A stretch of 64,000 nt of DNA, taken from contig SWBL01000152.1 of NCBI GenBank assembly GCA_024195585.1, positions 1-64,000 on the forward strand, in the 5' to 3' direction. Numbering within the stretch: position 1 is the first letter of the stretch; the number at the start of each line of letters is the position of its first letter. This stretch comes from Aureobasidium sp. EXF-3400 (taxonomy: Eukaryota > Ascomycota > Dothideomycetes > Dothideales > Saccotheciaceae). Below are positions 25,537-35,780 of the stretch, piece by piece. Position numbers and translations under genes: made by a program. The notes under the pieces were generated by a model, which had not been told where the DNA came from, did not search any database, and worked only from the letters and a program-made list of their open reading frames with translations.

Positions 25537-26244
25537 TTAGAGGAGGGCAGCGAAGCCGAGGGCGGCACCGAGGACACCACCGACAGCAGGTCCGTTGTAG
25601 GCAGCGGCACCAGTGCTGGAAGCCGAGGAAGCACCCGAGGAGGCACTCTTGGAAGCTGATGAGGAAGCCGAGGAACCGCTCTTGGAAGCAGAGGAGGCAG
25701 CTGATGAGGCACCCTTAGAGGCAGATGAAACTGCGGAAGAAATGCGCGAAGAAGCGGAGCTCAGAGCACCAGTGCCAGAGCTGAGGGCAGACGAAGCCGA
25801 GGACTGGAGAGCAGCAGCCTCAGATGAGAGGGAGCTCTTGGCTGAGCCAGTGGCAGTGGACTGAGCCATGGAGAGCGAGCTCAGGCGCGAGCTGATGTCA
25901 GAGCTCTCAGAGGAGAGGGCAGCAGAGGCAGATGAGAGGCCAGATGAGGCACTGCCAGTGAGGGTGCTAAGGGCACCAGCAGCTCCAGAAGAACCTGCGC
26001 TGACAAGAGAAGAAGCACCTGAAACACCAGCGCTAGCGACTGACGAGGCATCGGAAACAGCAGCTGTAGCGACTGATGAGGCACCGGAGACACCCTGGCC
26101 AACACCAGAGGTAGCGTCGGAGACGACTGAGCCGGCACCGCTAGTAGCGACAGAGACGATGGAACCGCCAACCGAGGTGATATCAGAGATGATCTGAGCA
26201 GAGGCCGAGGCGGCGAGGGCGGCGCAGACGAAAGAGTACTTCAT
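25537..26244 (-). CDS. Ser/Ala-rich GPI-anchored cell-wall-type protein
   Basis: Single exon, 235 aa. The N-terminal signal peptide (MKYSFVCAALAASASA, cleavage about residue 16-17) is followed by a mature chain dominated by Ser, Ala, Gly, Val and Thr in imperfect repeats such as SGASS and SSASK. The C-terminus has a small-residue region (AAAYNG) and then a hydrophobic tail (GGVLGAALGFAALL), the layout of a GPI attachment signal. Such proteins are heavily O-mannosylated and end up at the plasma membrane or wall; no catalytic domain is visible. A TATA box sits about 130 bp upstream of the ATG. Because of its codon composition, long antisense frames exist on the plus strand and should be ignored. 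Confidence 0.85.
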   Translation of the reverse strand: MKYSFVCAALAASASAQIISDITSVGGSIVSVATSGAGSVVSDATSGVGQGVSGASSVATAAVSDASSVASAGVSGASSLVSAGSSGAAGALSTLTGSASSGLSSASAALSSESSDISSRLSSLSMAQSTATGSAKSSLSSEAAALQSSASSALSSGTGALSSASSRISSAVSSASKGASSAASSASKSGSSASSSASKSASSGASSASSTGAAAYNGPAVGGVLGAALGFAALL

Positions 26245-26372
26245 TTTGATGGTTGTGATGTGATTGGATTGAGGTTTGTTGTAAGGTGTGTAAGTTGTCT
26301 GTAGGTGACGAGTGGTTTGATGGGCAAGGTTGGAGATGGATTCAGAATTCAGGGTATGTGAGGAGGCAGTGG

Positions 26373-26378
26373 TTTATA
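26373..26378 (-). promoter_or_regulatory. TATA box of the GPI-protein gene
   Basis: TATAAA on the minus strand about 130 bp upstream of the ATG at 26244, at a plausible distance for a fungal core promoter. Confidence 0.5.
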
Positions 26379-27747
26379 TGTATTCGAGAGGGAAGGCGCG
26401 ACTTGACTTCACTTGCATCACAACATCCGGCCACCAAATGACGGGTGAAGTTTGAAACCCATCACCGCCGAGGAACCCGATACGGGTCATGGCCTTCCTT
26501 CCTCTGGCCATGTATTGAGCCTGATTCTGATTGGCTGAGGCCAACCTGTTTTGCTAATTTACCTTCCTGCTTTCCATGTTACGAGCAAAAGGAGGCTGAT
26601 CCTCGTACACTTGGACAATTTCTGGCAGGTTCTAGCCTCCAAAATGACGCAGTTGCGTACGAAAGCAGCTGCGGAGGACGTCACAAGCTTCTGGAGGCGA
26701 ATTGCTCAGGGAGGCGTTGCTGTCGTTTCGGCGGCGTTCGAGGTTCAGGGGGATGCTACGTAACGCGGGGAACCTGGCTGGATTGATCTGTTGCTCCCGA
26801 GATTTTGCATAAAATATTCTATTTATGATCATGATCTTCCGGGCTGGGTTGATTGTTTTGATTTTCCAGGTTTTGTCACTGCCAATGATGCATGCTCGGA
26901 TGGATGTTTTGTTGGGCCGAGCAGCAACAGGGCGCTCGATCTATATCGCTACGAATTGTCAAAGAACAATTTGCTTTCAGGGTTTGGGAGAGAGTCACTT
27001 CTTTCAGGTACATACTTTCGCCTCAATACCTTGGCAAAACTGTCGTTCGATTCTGGAAACCCTTCCGGTTTGCCTGAGGATCTGAGAAGTCATGATTTTG
27101 GTCACGCTGTAGGCATGACAACAACGCAACCAGCGTCTCGGTGTTTGCTGGCAGCTGACTGCGTCGGTCCTCCAGCACTGTCCCGTCGCAATCTGCACTG
27201 CCTTGTTTACGGTGAAGAGTAGCTATTAGCAGCTAGTCTTAAGCTCATGGTACTGCTTAGCCTTTTTGCGCCCGCTATGTTGGTGCATAAGCCTCAATAC
27301 ATCCGGAGTACGCGCGTCCGACGCCATGACTGCACCGGTGACTACATGCTTGGCTTTGATCATGTCTCGCGACGACTCGTGGCTGAGTACGATCATTGTT
27401 CGACCTGCACAAAACTGCTCGACATAACTAGTGCGGGAAAATAGGCACAATCTTATGCCGGTTTGTCAGGCGCCAGCCAGTTCGTTTTATTTTTTGTTTT
27501 TTACTCTTTTTTCTTTGGTGACACTATCACCCTGTCCAATTTGTGTACATCCCATTCTGGTCGCCAACACTGGTGTTATGCACTAAAGAATTCGGGAGGC
27601 AAGGCTTGATTCTTGAACAGATACTGCCATGTCTTAGGGATGAATGTGGTTGCGATATCGAGTCATACCATTGCAGATGGTCGCGTGATGACAATCCATT
27701 CGACAACCATGTGCGAAGCCAAAGGCAAGACACAAAACATGAGCAAC
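26379..27747. other. 1.4 kb without a supported gene
   Basis: Frames such as 26791..27222 (+) begin at a non-ATG codon and show no conserved motif. T-rich runs near 27487-27515 may belong to terminator or 3' sequence. Nothing else seen. Confidence 0.35.
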
Positions 27748-28739
27748 CTAATTCTCAGCATCGAGCTTGTCCATGGCACCGTAAGCCTGCTTTGCATACC
27801 CCTGGCATCGATCGCTAATCGCTGTATCCTCTGCCAGCTGCTGGAACCGCCGCTTCCAAAAGTCCCATCTCCTCGAGCAAAACGTCCTTCCACCCCATCG
27901 ACATCTTATCGAATGTTGATTGGCAGTTTCAGGAAGCTCATCCGTGAAGCAAAGCCCCCGAATCTTGCTTCCAGCAATTAGTATCCAAGTCGCTGCCGGC
28001 GGTATGTACATGCGCCACTCTTCTGGTAATTCTCGAGTGTTGTCATATGGTCGATCTACACCCATTTCCATAGCAATGCTCGCTGGGAATGATACATTGA
28101 AGTTACCGTCTGAGCGAACCATGAGTGTTGCAGCAAACACTGTTATGTTCAATAGCTGTGGGGCTTGAGCATGCCATTCTGCATCATTGCCATCTGGAGG
28201 ATCAATCTCTGACTGAAACATCAGCATACGAACCACCATGATGTCCTGGAGAGCAGGCAGTAGCCAAGCACGTTCAACTTACCATACCCATATTCCCTAA
28301 ACATCCGACCCCATCCTGGTAGATCTCGCCAATACATAAGATGTCCATTTTTCGCAACACATCCCGCAGGAGAGATGACATCCGGCTGGCCACGGAGTGA
28401 AAGAACTAGATGGGCGAGTCGTACAGAAGCTGAGCTGTCAACTGATCTAGCTGCCTGGCAGATGTTCCCCCACAGAACAGTAATATCGTTTCTGTGACTG
28501 GTCCTAAGGCGTGGTTCGTAGATAGTGGCTATGCGGTGTGCGGCCCTAAGGACTGATTGTCCGCCAGTCAGAAAATTCTCGATGACATCTATGGCTTGCA
28601 GGTCTTCGTTCGTGTTGTCGATGTTAGCTGGGCATCTCATCAATCCTTCGCGAGCTGAAGTGGCCCAGGACGACACTTGGGACATTTTCGCTGTAACAAA
28701 CATGACATGGAAGTCGGTCAGTCGAACAGTTTTGCCCAT
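27748..28739 (-). CDS. Probable DUF3632-family protein
   Basis: Proposed exons 28283..28739 and 27748..28208, joined by a 74-bp intron with GTAAGT donor and a GTCAG acceptor; 305 aa. The nearer CAG acceptor would break the frame, whereas the chosen one turns a split codon into Glu and gives REYGYEIDPPDG. Features resemble the fungal DUF3632 family: WRDLPGWG mid-chain, a helical N-terminal half, then ATWILIAGSKIRGLC, and a C-terminal RRWDFWKRRFQQLAED motif (W-x-FWK-RF is typical as I recall it). Function of the family is unknown; no signal peptide or TM. The start may instead be Met at 28685, because the preceding bases resemble an intron 3' end (TTGTTACAG). A cDNA would settle both points. 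Confidence 0.6.
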
Positions 28740-29158
28740 CGACAGAGTCTGGCTGGTGAATATATAGTCAGTTGAATTTCAAATGAAGGCTCGGTGTCCA
28801 GATTAGGCAGTACAATAGCTGAGCTAGAACGATATTGATCCTGTTCGGGGCGTCACCGCGATAGAAATTGACTCCGAATTTTGTAGGGAGTACGACAGAA
28901 GCCCTGCAGATTGTGCTTAGATGTTGGTTAGATGCATCCAAGGACAAACTTCTTGTTGTAGGGCCATTTGAAAAGTTAGCCATTACTGTTGAATGCTTTA
29001 CCTAGGCTTCAGGCTTCGATTAGCTCCATACAGCTGACAAAAGGTTGGCCACAACACAAACTTTTACCATCTGCATGGAGCCCGACAGCACAGCACCCCC
29101 AGGACGATAACCAAGCAAAAGGAAATACACCATATGGTGCATTATTGTTCTATATCAC

Positions 29159-29283
29159 TGACAAGTGTGGGGGTCGAACCCACGACCTTTCCCGAATTTA
29201 CACCACACTCTTGAGGCCCACTTGAGCCCAAAGAAGCAATTTGGAATGTAAAGGGAAAATCATGACCACTAGACTAACCTGTC
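29159..29283 (-). tRNA. tRNA-Val(UAC) with 52-nt intron
   Basis: Minus strand. Acceptor GACAGGT pairs with ACTTGTC (one G-U), discriminator A. The D-arm is GTCT...TGAT; the anticodon stem TTCCC/GGGAA is perfect. The loop is TTTACA, a 52-nt intron, then C, giving the loop TTTACAC with anticodon UAC. The T-stem GTGGG/CCCAC is perfect with loop TTCGACC. Mature length is 73. The intron is at the canonical site one base after the anticodon. The structure is clean, so it is probably functional. Its 5' flank (gcatatcttcgg) is shared with the half-copy at 29573..29620. Confidence 0.75.
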
Positions 29284-29572
29284 CGAAGATATGCAAGAGA
29301 TTGGGGCTCGAGTAATATATTATATGGCACTGAAGCCTCGAGAGAGGTTGCTGGCATCAAAACCGTTTTGGAGCTGCAAAACAAGCAGATACGAGGCCTG
29401 CCGCGTTTCACAGCAACACGCCAGCGTTGAGAACAGCTGTCTTTGAGTGACCAGGGTAACACGAAGATGGTGGAGTCGCAGGATCGAGTTCGGGTGAAAT
29501 TTTCATAAAACCGTGACCGAAGCACTTACCGAAGATATACCGTTCTTACACGCAGTATGGAACATCTTTCTA

Positions 29573-29620
29573 GCATATCTTCGGCCAGCTTAGTCTAGTG
29601 GTCATGATTTTCCCTTAGAT
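29573..29620 (+). pseudogene. tRNA-Val 5' half with shared 5' flank, inverted
   Basis: Bases 29573-29583 repeat the 5' flank of the minus-strand tRNA-Val. From 29584 the copy runs through the acceptor 5' strand, D-arm (TTAGTCTAGTGGTCATGATT) and 5' anticodon stem TTCCC with only a few changes. Identity stops in the anticodon loop and no 3' half follows. With the intact gene it forms a ~48-bp inverted repeat separated by ~280 bp. It cannot make a tRNA. Confidence 0.7.
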
Positions 29621-30151
29621 CAAAGTGTTTCACTAAGACTCTAGCGAGCCTCAACAGTGCGATATTTTTTGATGGTGAAAGTAAGGGTACAAAAACGATA
29701 GAAGCAAGGAGAGACATGTAGCAAGCATATGCATAGTTTAGATGCCGAATGTATACAAAAGCTTACCAAGCTCATGTTAGACCTACGTTCTGTAGAACAA
29801 CCAAGATACCATGAATTTTGGAAGACCGATATGCGTATATGTTCTTTTCTTATCAATGTTCAAAAATTGGAGAGGTATAGGCATACGAAGAAACAATCTC
29901 TCTCAGCCGAACACAAATGTTCAGTCTTCAAATGAATATAGCCGCATGGTTGATGAGGGATTAAGGCTTGCACCGGGAAAGTCTCACGACAGGACGTCGT
30001 AAGCAGCCGAACGCCGACTCCGATGTTCTACCTCTGCACAAAACCACTCTCATCATCGATTACTACCTGGAATCAGAGGGTGTTGTTGTTACTTCGATCG
30101 AAGAGAGAACAAATAACTTGTAGTGACCCTCGAGGATGGTAAAATTGAATT

Positions 30152-31747
30152 ATGCCAGATAAGAAAACCGTAGAGAGCAGACGCTCATACAAACCACGAA
30201 CGCGTACTGGCTGTATAACCTGCCGGTAAGCTTGCTTTTCTGTTTGAACTGAACATCCTTGCTGATTCGCCGTCTCAGAAGTGAGTTGTCGTTATCCAAA
30301 GTGCTCTGTTAACAAATCTGACTATCAACAGTCAGGCGCATCAAGTGTGATGAAGCTCGACCAAGCTGCCAGAAATGTTCGTCGACCGGTCGAAAATGCG
30401 ATGGATACGCTGTAACTGGAGCATCGACACCAAAGCGCCACCAAGAGTTGAGTTTAAATGTGTACAAATCCGGAGAAGAATGCAGCGCGATCGATTTCTT
30501 CCTTCGAGTTTCTATCCCACAATTTACAGGAAACTCACCATCTGAGTTCTGGAATCGCCATGTTCTTCAACTAGCCCAGCAAGATGTCGGGACGCGGCAT
30601 GCTCTTGTCGCCCTTGCTCATCTTCACCGAGACTTCACCAACCCTCAAAACAAGTTACAGCACAACCAACCAGCTTTATATCATTACGATGCAGCGATCC
30701 GAAGTCATATCAGCTCGCTTTCTGGGGAGATGCAGGACATACTGAAATCCAGCTCTGCAATGTCAACTGCCATCGTTTTCATGTGCATCGAGATCATGCA
30801 GGGTCATCTTGCATCTGCCGTCTCGCTTCTACAGCGCTCTGTCGCCATACTACCACGATCTAGGAACCAGTACGTTCCGCTGTACGAAGAATTCATATCT
30901 CGCCTCAGAATTCATGCCCAACGTGTAAGTAATCTGCCTGCTATATATATCTCGACGGTTGTGTTGATGAGGGTCGTAGCTAGTGGACAAGAATATGTTC
31001 GGATCGAGCCCTTTCGATCACGCTTCGAAAGAAGTGGTCATGAAATACCAAACGCCAGAGGATTGGCGTGCCTCCTGTAAAGAACTGCTTCGAGACTGTT
31101 CAGCGATTTTTGGGGAGTTGCCTTTCGAAGAAAGGATCCAACGACTTTGTATCATGTCAGGATTGCCAAAAACTGCACAGAACAACTCTCCAATCTCACG
31201 CGAGGCTGCTGCACATAATGCCTTGCACATGCGAAGGCTTCTTGAAATTACTAATATATTTGATGAGGAAGTCGCCAACACAAGTGATGATCAAAGAGCC
31301 GCTATGACTGACTCGTTGCTTCCTATCTATCGCGTTACTGTCTCCTTGGCAGAGGCAAATTTGGGTCTATCCAGCTCAGACTCGCAGGAAACAACACCGC
31401 TCGCACCTTCCTTCGCTCTCGACATGGGTGTCATTGGCCCTCTTTACGAGGTTGCCCGTCGTTGCCGAGATCCAGGTCTCCGCAGAAGAATCGTACATCT
31501 ACTACGGACGTCAAACCGACAGGAGGGACTTCTGAAGAGTTCCACTTACGCCAAGATTGTGGAAACGATCATACACATCGAAGAGGCCGGCCTAACAGAC
31601 CTCAACTCGAGTTCAGACATACCTCTGCAGTCGCGCATATCCCAGCATTGCCTTTCATTCGATCTGCAACGACTGAAACATACCATATCTTACAAGCCAT
31701 TTGTCGGACACTCTAAAGATTTCCATCATCGGGACATTCTCATATGA
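30152..31747 (+). CDS. Zn2Cys6 fungal transcription factor with 2-nt micro-exon
   Basis: Proposed exons 30152..30225, 30279..30280, 30332..30924 and 30980..31747; 478 aa. The N-terminus is basic (SRRSYKPRTRTG). The zinc cluster is GCITCR-IRRIKCDEARPSC then QKCSSTGRKC, i.e. C-x2-C-x6-C-x6-C-x2-C-x6-C at about residues 21-48. Correct spacing is obtained only if the bases AA at 30279-30280 are kept as a micro-exon between introns of 53 bp (GTAAGC...CTCAG, branch CTGAT) and 51 bp (GTGAGT...ACAG, branch CTGAC). The rest resembles the fungal-specific regulatory domain (HALVALAHLHRDF; LYEVARRCRDPGLRR; VETIIHIEEAGLTDL), ending about where such proteins usually end. It should be a nuclear DNA-binding regulator; target unknown. 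The neighbouring MFS transporter is a possible target (inference). A nine-codon uORF (30136..30162) overlaps the start codon. Confidence 0.82.
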
Positions 31748-32310
31748 AAACAAAGATGATTCTGATATGGCTCCTGAGTCAGCAAGGTGACAGACCTCTC
31801 GTAACAGGACAATCGTCAGATCTCATTGCACTGGTTCTCACAACACAACAAATCTGCGAAAGTCTGTCGCAAATAGGAACCACGAAGCGCTATCCATTTG
31901 AACCAAAGACTTGCCACAATTTTATGATCTATGTGTTCGAGAACTGCTTTCAAAACTCATTGATGGCCAAGTAGTCGACGTCTACACTCTCCACAGATTC
32001 AGCGATATCATTGTGTGGCCCCTCGGGCTGATGTACCCAGTCCGAAGACCCCGATAGTATCTTCAACGAGCAGTCGAGATTGTCACCGATTGTTGGAGTC
32101 GCAGCAGCAGCACAGACTGTTTTGCAACCGAAAGTGGGATCCACGTGTGGAACAATTTACTATCACAGACTCTACACGGATGACGGAGAAGCCATTGGCC
32201 GTGAGGATCGCATCTTCTTGAAGAAGCTTGGAGGGAAAGCTACAACCCTGTTTCGATCAACTGCAACTCGTTCGCGTTCATGAATATTTTCAGCATCAGA
32301 CGATGGACTA
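31744..32310 (+). pseudogene. Decayed C-terminal fragment of a second regulator-like protein
   Basis: Coherent protein fragments fall in successive frames. Around 31744-31905 one frame reads ...TTQQICESLSQIGTTKRYPFEP. After a one-base shift the text continues DLPQFYDLCVRELLSKL and VVDVYTLHRFSDIIVWPLGL up to an in-frame TAG at about 32056. The same frame then gives YLQRAVEIVTDCWSRSS and VWNNLLSQTLHG, a stop follows, and other frames give GREDRIFLKKLGGK and LQPCFDQLQLVRVHEYFQ. This order resembles the tail of fungal-specific transcription-factor domains (from general knowledge). At least two frameshifts and two stops mean it is broken. It begins where the intact Zn2Cys6 gene stops and may be the remnant of a neighbouring paralogue. 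Confidence 0.5.
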
Positions 32311-32617
32311 TGACACAATCAACTGGCCATCAAGCCATCTTGTTTGCACCGAATGCATGTCTGGAATGGCTGAACCCGGCAAGGACTATCTACACCAATG
32401 TCTCGAAGCAGGTGTACAGTATAGACATATGTAAAATGAAGTTTATTCAAGTCTGGCATTTGCAGTGCAGCTGTTCCTGGACGTGTCTCTTTCTTGATTG
32501 CACAAAGCGGTTCAAATAAGTTGGGATATGAGTTTAACATGGAACGTTTCTTTCCTGATCAGAATTCCTGATATTGGAGGATTATATCCCAAATATGTGT
32601 TTCGTTCTTTAACAATT

Positions 32618-32689
32618 GGTTGCGTGGCCCAATGGCAAGGCGCTTGACTACGAATCAAGAGATTCCAGGTTCGACCCCTGGCGTGATCA
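32618..32689 (+). tRNA. tRNA-Arg(ACG)
   Basis: 72 nt, no intron. Acceptor GGTTGCG pairs with CGTGATC (G-U and U-G pairs tolerated), discriminator A. The anticodon stem is CTTGA/TCAAG with loop CTACGAA, anticodon ACG. The T-stem is CCAGG/CCTGG with loop TTCGACC. An identical copy lies inverted at 38202..38273. Confidence 0.9.
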
Positions 32690-32975
32690 TTTCTTTTGGA
32701 CTTTTGTTTTACCTCAATGCTATTGACATCTTCCAACTGCGCTCCACTGAGTTTTTGTCCATCTCCTCTTTTCTCCTGCGAAACGCGGGACGACCAGACG
32801 GAAGATCGATTGCTTGACGAAAGGATATGGCTACAGAAAATGTAGGCTTCGAGCAATAGTAAAAAAACACAACGAAACCATGTGATCACGAGTTCGAATC
32901 CAGATGTGAAATAGAAACGAGCATGACATTCAATGATGCTTTTAAGATAACCAAGCAAGCTAGCTAGACAAGAGC

Positions 32976-34779
32976 CTAATGCGGCGCATCCTCGTCCTGA
33001 GCAAAATGCTCCCTTGCAAAAGGACTCTTCATCCTCAATCTCTCACCATAGTAGAACCACAACCAAGGGATCGGAATCATGATGATACTCAAGAAAGCCA
33101 ACAAACTGCTTGCCCACTCGTAGCCCAGATTTTTGTACATCTGGTTTGCAAACAGAGGGAAGCCAGCTCCGACGAGGTTGCGGATCAGAATCACGCCGGC
33201 GAGTGCAGAGGCAGAGTAGGTTTGGTAGCTGTCGACGACGTAGTTGAGGATGGAAAGGATGACGATGTAGATGCCTAGACCGAAGAATCCAGATGCGATG
33301 ATGGGCACGATCCAAGGGACGCTGGGGTAAGATGTCCATGCAAACCTGAATGATTGTGTTAGTATCTAATTTGATCTTCGACCAGAATTACTAAAAAGGA
33401 CAACACTTACCAGAAGAGGGAAATGGGAAGCAGGAAAGCTCCAAATCTCGCAAGCCAAATACGCGCCTCAGGGACACCTTTGCCGTCGTTCCTGGCGACT
33501 TTGCGGAGGTAGTAGCGCTCTTGAAGGGGATAGATCGCAACGCCGACTACACTTCCCAATGCCAAGCCCAGGAAAGAAAGACCTACTTCGCCAGTACTGA
33601 AGCCATGATTCCCGCCGAACACTAAAGAAAAAGCCTCGTTGAAGAGATAGACCAGGCCGTAGATGAATCCGTTGTATGCAGCAGCACCGATCGTGATGGG
33701 CTCAGTGAACAGGAAGCGGAAAGGTCGAGTCAAGGTAATGGCGAACAAAGTGTGCAAGCTCTTGGCTTCATCTGCATGTGCATCGAATACTCTTTCCGCA
33801 GACTTTTCGAAACCTTCCTTCTTGAGTGCTTTGCGCACACGCTTGGCCTTTCTCTCGAGAATGGTGCTGTGGCGAGTTTCGGGGAGGGTTGCCTTGTTTT
33901 GCGTCAGTCTTGTCACCCGTACACGATGAAAAATTTACACACCATCATGATGAGCCAAACACCACCAAAGATAGCCATGTAGACCCAGAACAACCAGCGC
34001 CATCCCTTCTCCTGAGCAATGTATCCAGAAATGACCAGTGCCATGGGTGGACCGAACGTTGAAGAGAGACCATAAATGGACATGGCAGGTCCACTGTCGT
34101 TCCTATTCCAGACATCTGACACAGAGCCTCCAGTGTTTGTCAATGGTGCTGAACCACCGAATCCTGATATCAAGCGACAGACAAGGATGGTTCCTATGTT
34201 GGGGGCTAGAGCCAGGGGTAACTGGAAGATGAAGAGGATAAACCAGCTGCAGAAATAGACAGGGTTTCTCCCGAAGTACTCGGAGAGGGGTGCGAGAAGC
34301 ATGGGACTGTAAATATTAGATATAGGTTTTGTTGCTGTGGTTGTGGCGGGGTGGTCAACATACCCAATTGCAAAGCCCAAAATGTACATAGAGAGACCGA
34401 CGGTACCGACTTCATCAGACACACCAAATTCCGTCACAAGTTGTCCAACGCCCGAAGAGTAACCACCAGCAGCAAGACAAGTCAAGACGTTCAGTGAACT
34501 AGCGAAGCAAGTAATGTACCATCTCTTTGCCTTGCTCCAGTTGCGAGGGTTGTCTTTGTCGTCTGGTGCGAAGGTGATGAAGATCTCTCGAGTCTCGTCT
34601 GGATGTTCTTTTGCATGGTGGTATGCTTCATCTTCGGAAAGCCATAGTCTTGAATGGATGTTTTCGATTTCTGATCGATTGCGTCCTGATGTTGATGATG
34701 TTTCGGACTCGATCTTCTTCTCGATCTCTGAGGGGTCTTCTCTCTCAATCGCTTGCTCCATGATGGTAGTGGTGGGCAA
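32976..34779 (-). CDS. MFS transporter, DHA1 (drug/polyamine:H+ antiporter) type
   Basis: Four exons: 34364..34779, 33943..34306, 33411..33892 and 32976..33345; 543 aa. All introns have GT-AG borders and keep frame. A ~75-residue acidic cytosolic N-terminus precedes DDKDNPRNWSKAKRW, the usual start of TM1 in fungal DHA1 proteins. Twelve hydrophobic segments follow. LSEYFGRNPVY is the loop 2-3 motif A variant, GFGGSAPLTNTGGSVSDVW is TM4-5, and LPETRHSTILERKAKRVRK begins the large central loop. The C-terminus (LGYEWASSLLAFLSIIMIP) is typical. Family members export drugs, polyamines or toxins from the plasma membrane with proton exchange; the substrate here is unknown. Its promoter contains the tandem hairpin repeat at 35216..35267. 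It may be regulated by the Zn2Cys6 factor 1.2 kb downstream of its 3' end (inference). Confidence 0.92.
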
Positions 34780-35780
34780 GAAGAGAGGGTGAGAGAGAGG
34801 AAAGTGTGCGAAAGAGGGAGGAAGAGAGGAAGCGGTAAGAAAAAGTTGGGACTATTGATTGATTATGACCTACAAGGCTCTGGGGTGTTTTACAATGGTT
34901 GTGTGCCGGAGGCCGGTCTCGCAAGAGATAACAGAGTTCGGTGACGAAGACTGGAAACCCCATGCTACTCCGCGAGGATGTCTCCATTATTCTCCGCATC
35001 GCTTTTGTCAATGGGTTGTCTTGATTGGTAAGAGGTGATAGTGCTGGACTGCACGGGTCGTGTTTAAACTAGCGCCGCCGTCGTAAGCCGTCGTAACCGT
35101 GATGCTTGTCTTTGGCCATTTGTGCCTACGAAGGCCTACCAAGCATTTTTGTGGCTTGCTTTTGCTTGAGGTTGCTTTTGAGGCTCGTGAGACGTCTTGT
35201 TACATGGTTACATGATTACATCAATTTTCTTGATGCCACGATCACATCAATCTTTTTGATGCCATGACCACACCTCTGATAAGAGCGCAAAAATGATTTT
35301 GGGTTCCGACACGGAGAACAAAAGCAGCAAGTGGATCTCGTCCGTTGTTCTTCCCGAGATTCCGCGGTAGACACGGCAAATGTCAAGGCAAAAAAAAGGT
35401 CGGTGGTCGGGACAGGACCGAGTCATTTTCGTGATCATAGCCTTGGAAGTCGGTAACGTTGACTTACTCTACCCGGTCGGAGGTGAAGTTTTCGGGATCG
35501 GTGGACTCAATGCTAACAGACAACACGATAGGCCATCGTTGGGGACTTGATGGGAATTGAAGGTATTCTGCTGCCAATCATCTGGCTGGCGCCCATTTCT
35601 GACGCATGCCAAGCCCACAATACGTCATACTAGAGTAAACCATCCTCCACCGGTTCATCGACTTTTGAAAATTGATGTGGATAAACAGTGGACATATTAC
35701 AGGGTTGAGCAAATCATCGACCTGACACTGACCCACCTTCTCGCCAACTACTGTGAAGATCTAGAAGACACTCTAGAACC
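34780..35780. other. 1.0 kb divergent promoter region
   Basis: Shared upstream region of the minus-strand MFS gene and the plus-strand small-protein gene. It holds repeated words (gccgtcgtaa twice near 35080; gcttttg near 35160) and the tandem 26-bp hairpin repeat at 35216..35267. No coding frame supported. Confidence 0.4.
35216..35267. repeat. Two tandem 26-bp units each with a hairpin
   Basis: Units 35216-35241 and 35242-35267 differ at only a few bases. Each contains ATCAA-N5-TTGAT, a palindrome with 5-nt spacer, followed by GCCAYGA. The position about 440 bp upstream of the MFS start suggests a possible dimeric regulator site. Confidence 0.5.

Noticed and set aside
25613..26197. Long Glu/Ala-rich plus-strand frames (25613-25864, 25868-26197)
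   Set aside because: They are antisense to the Ser/Ala codon repeats of the GPI protein, which leave the opposite strand open.
26791..27222. 143-aa plus-strand ORF
   Set aside because: Starts at a non-ATG codon and has no recognisable motif or gene structure.
28246..28282. Short intron ending at the CAG before 28245 in the DUF3632-like gene
   Set aside because: It shifts the frame; the acceptor at 28209 keeps frame, so the longer intron was preferred.
30226..30331. Nested (stwintron-type) intron instead of a micro-exon
   Set aside because: Removing all intervening bases leaves 4 bases across the junction and a frameshift; only retention of AA gives frame and correct zinc-finger spacing.
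32512..32958. 148-aa minus-strand ORF
   Set aside because: Runs antisense across the tRNA-Arg gene; a tRNA shadow.
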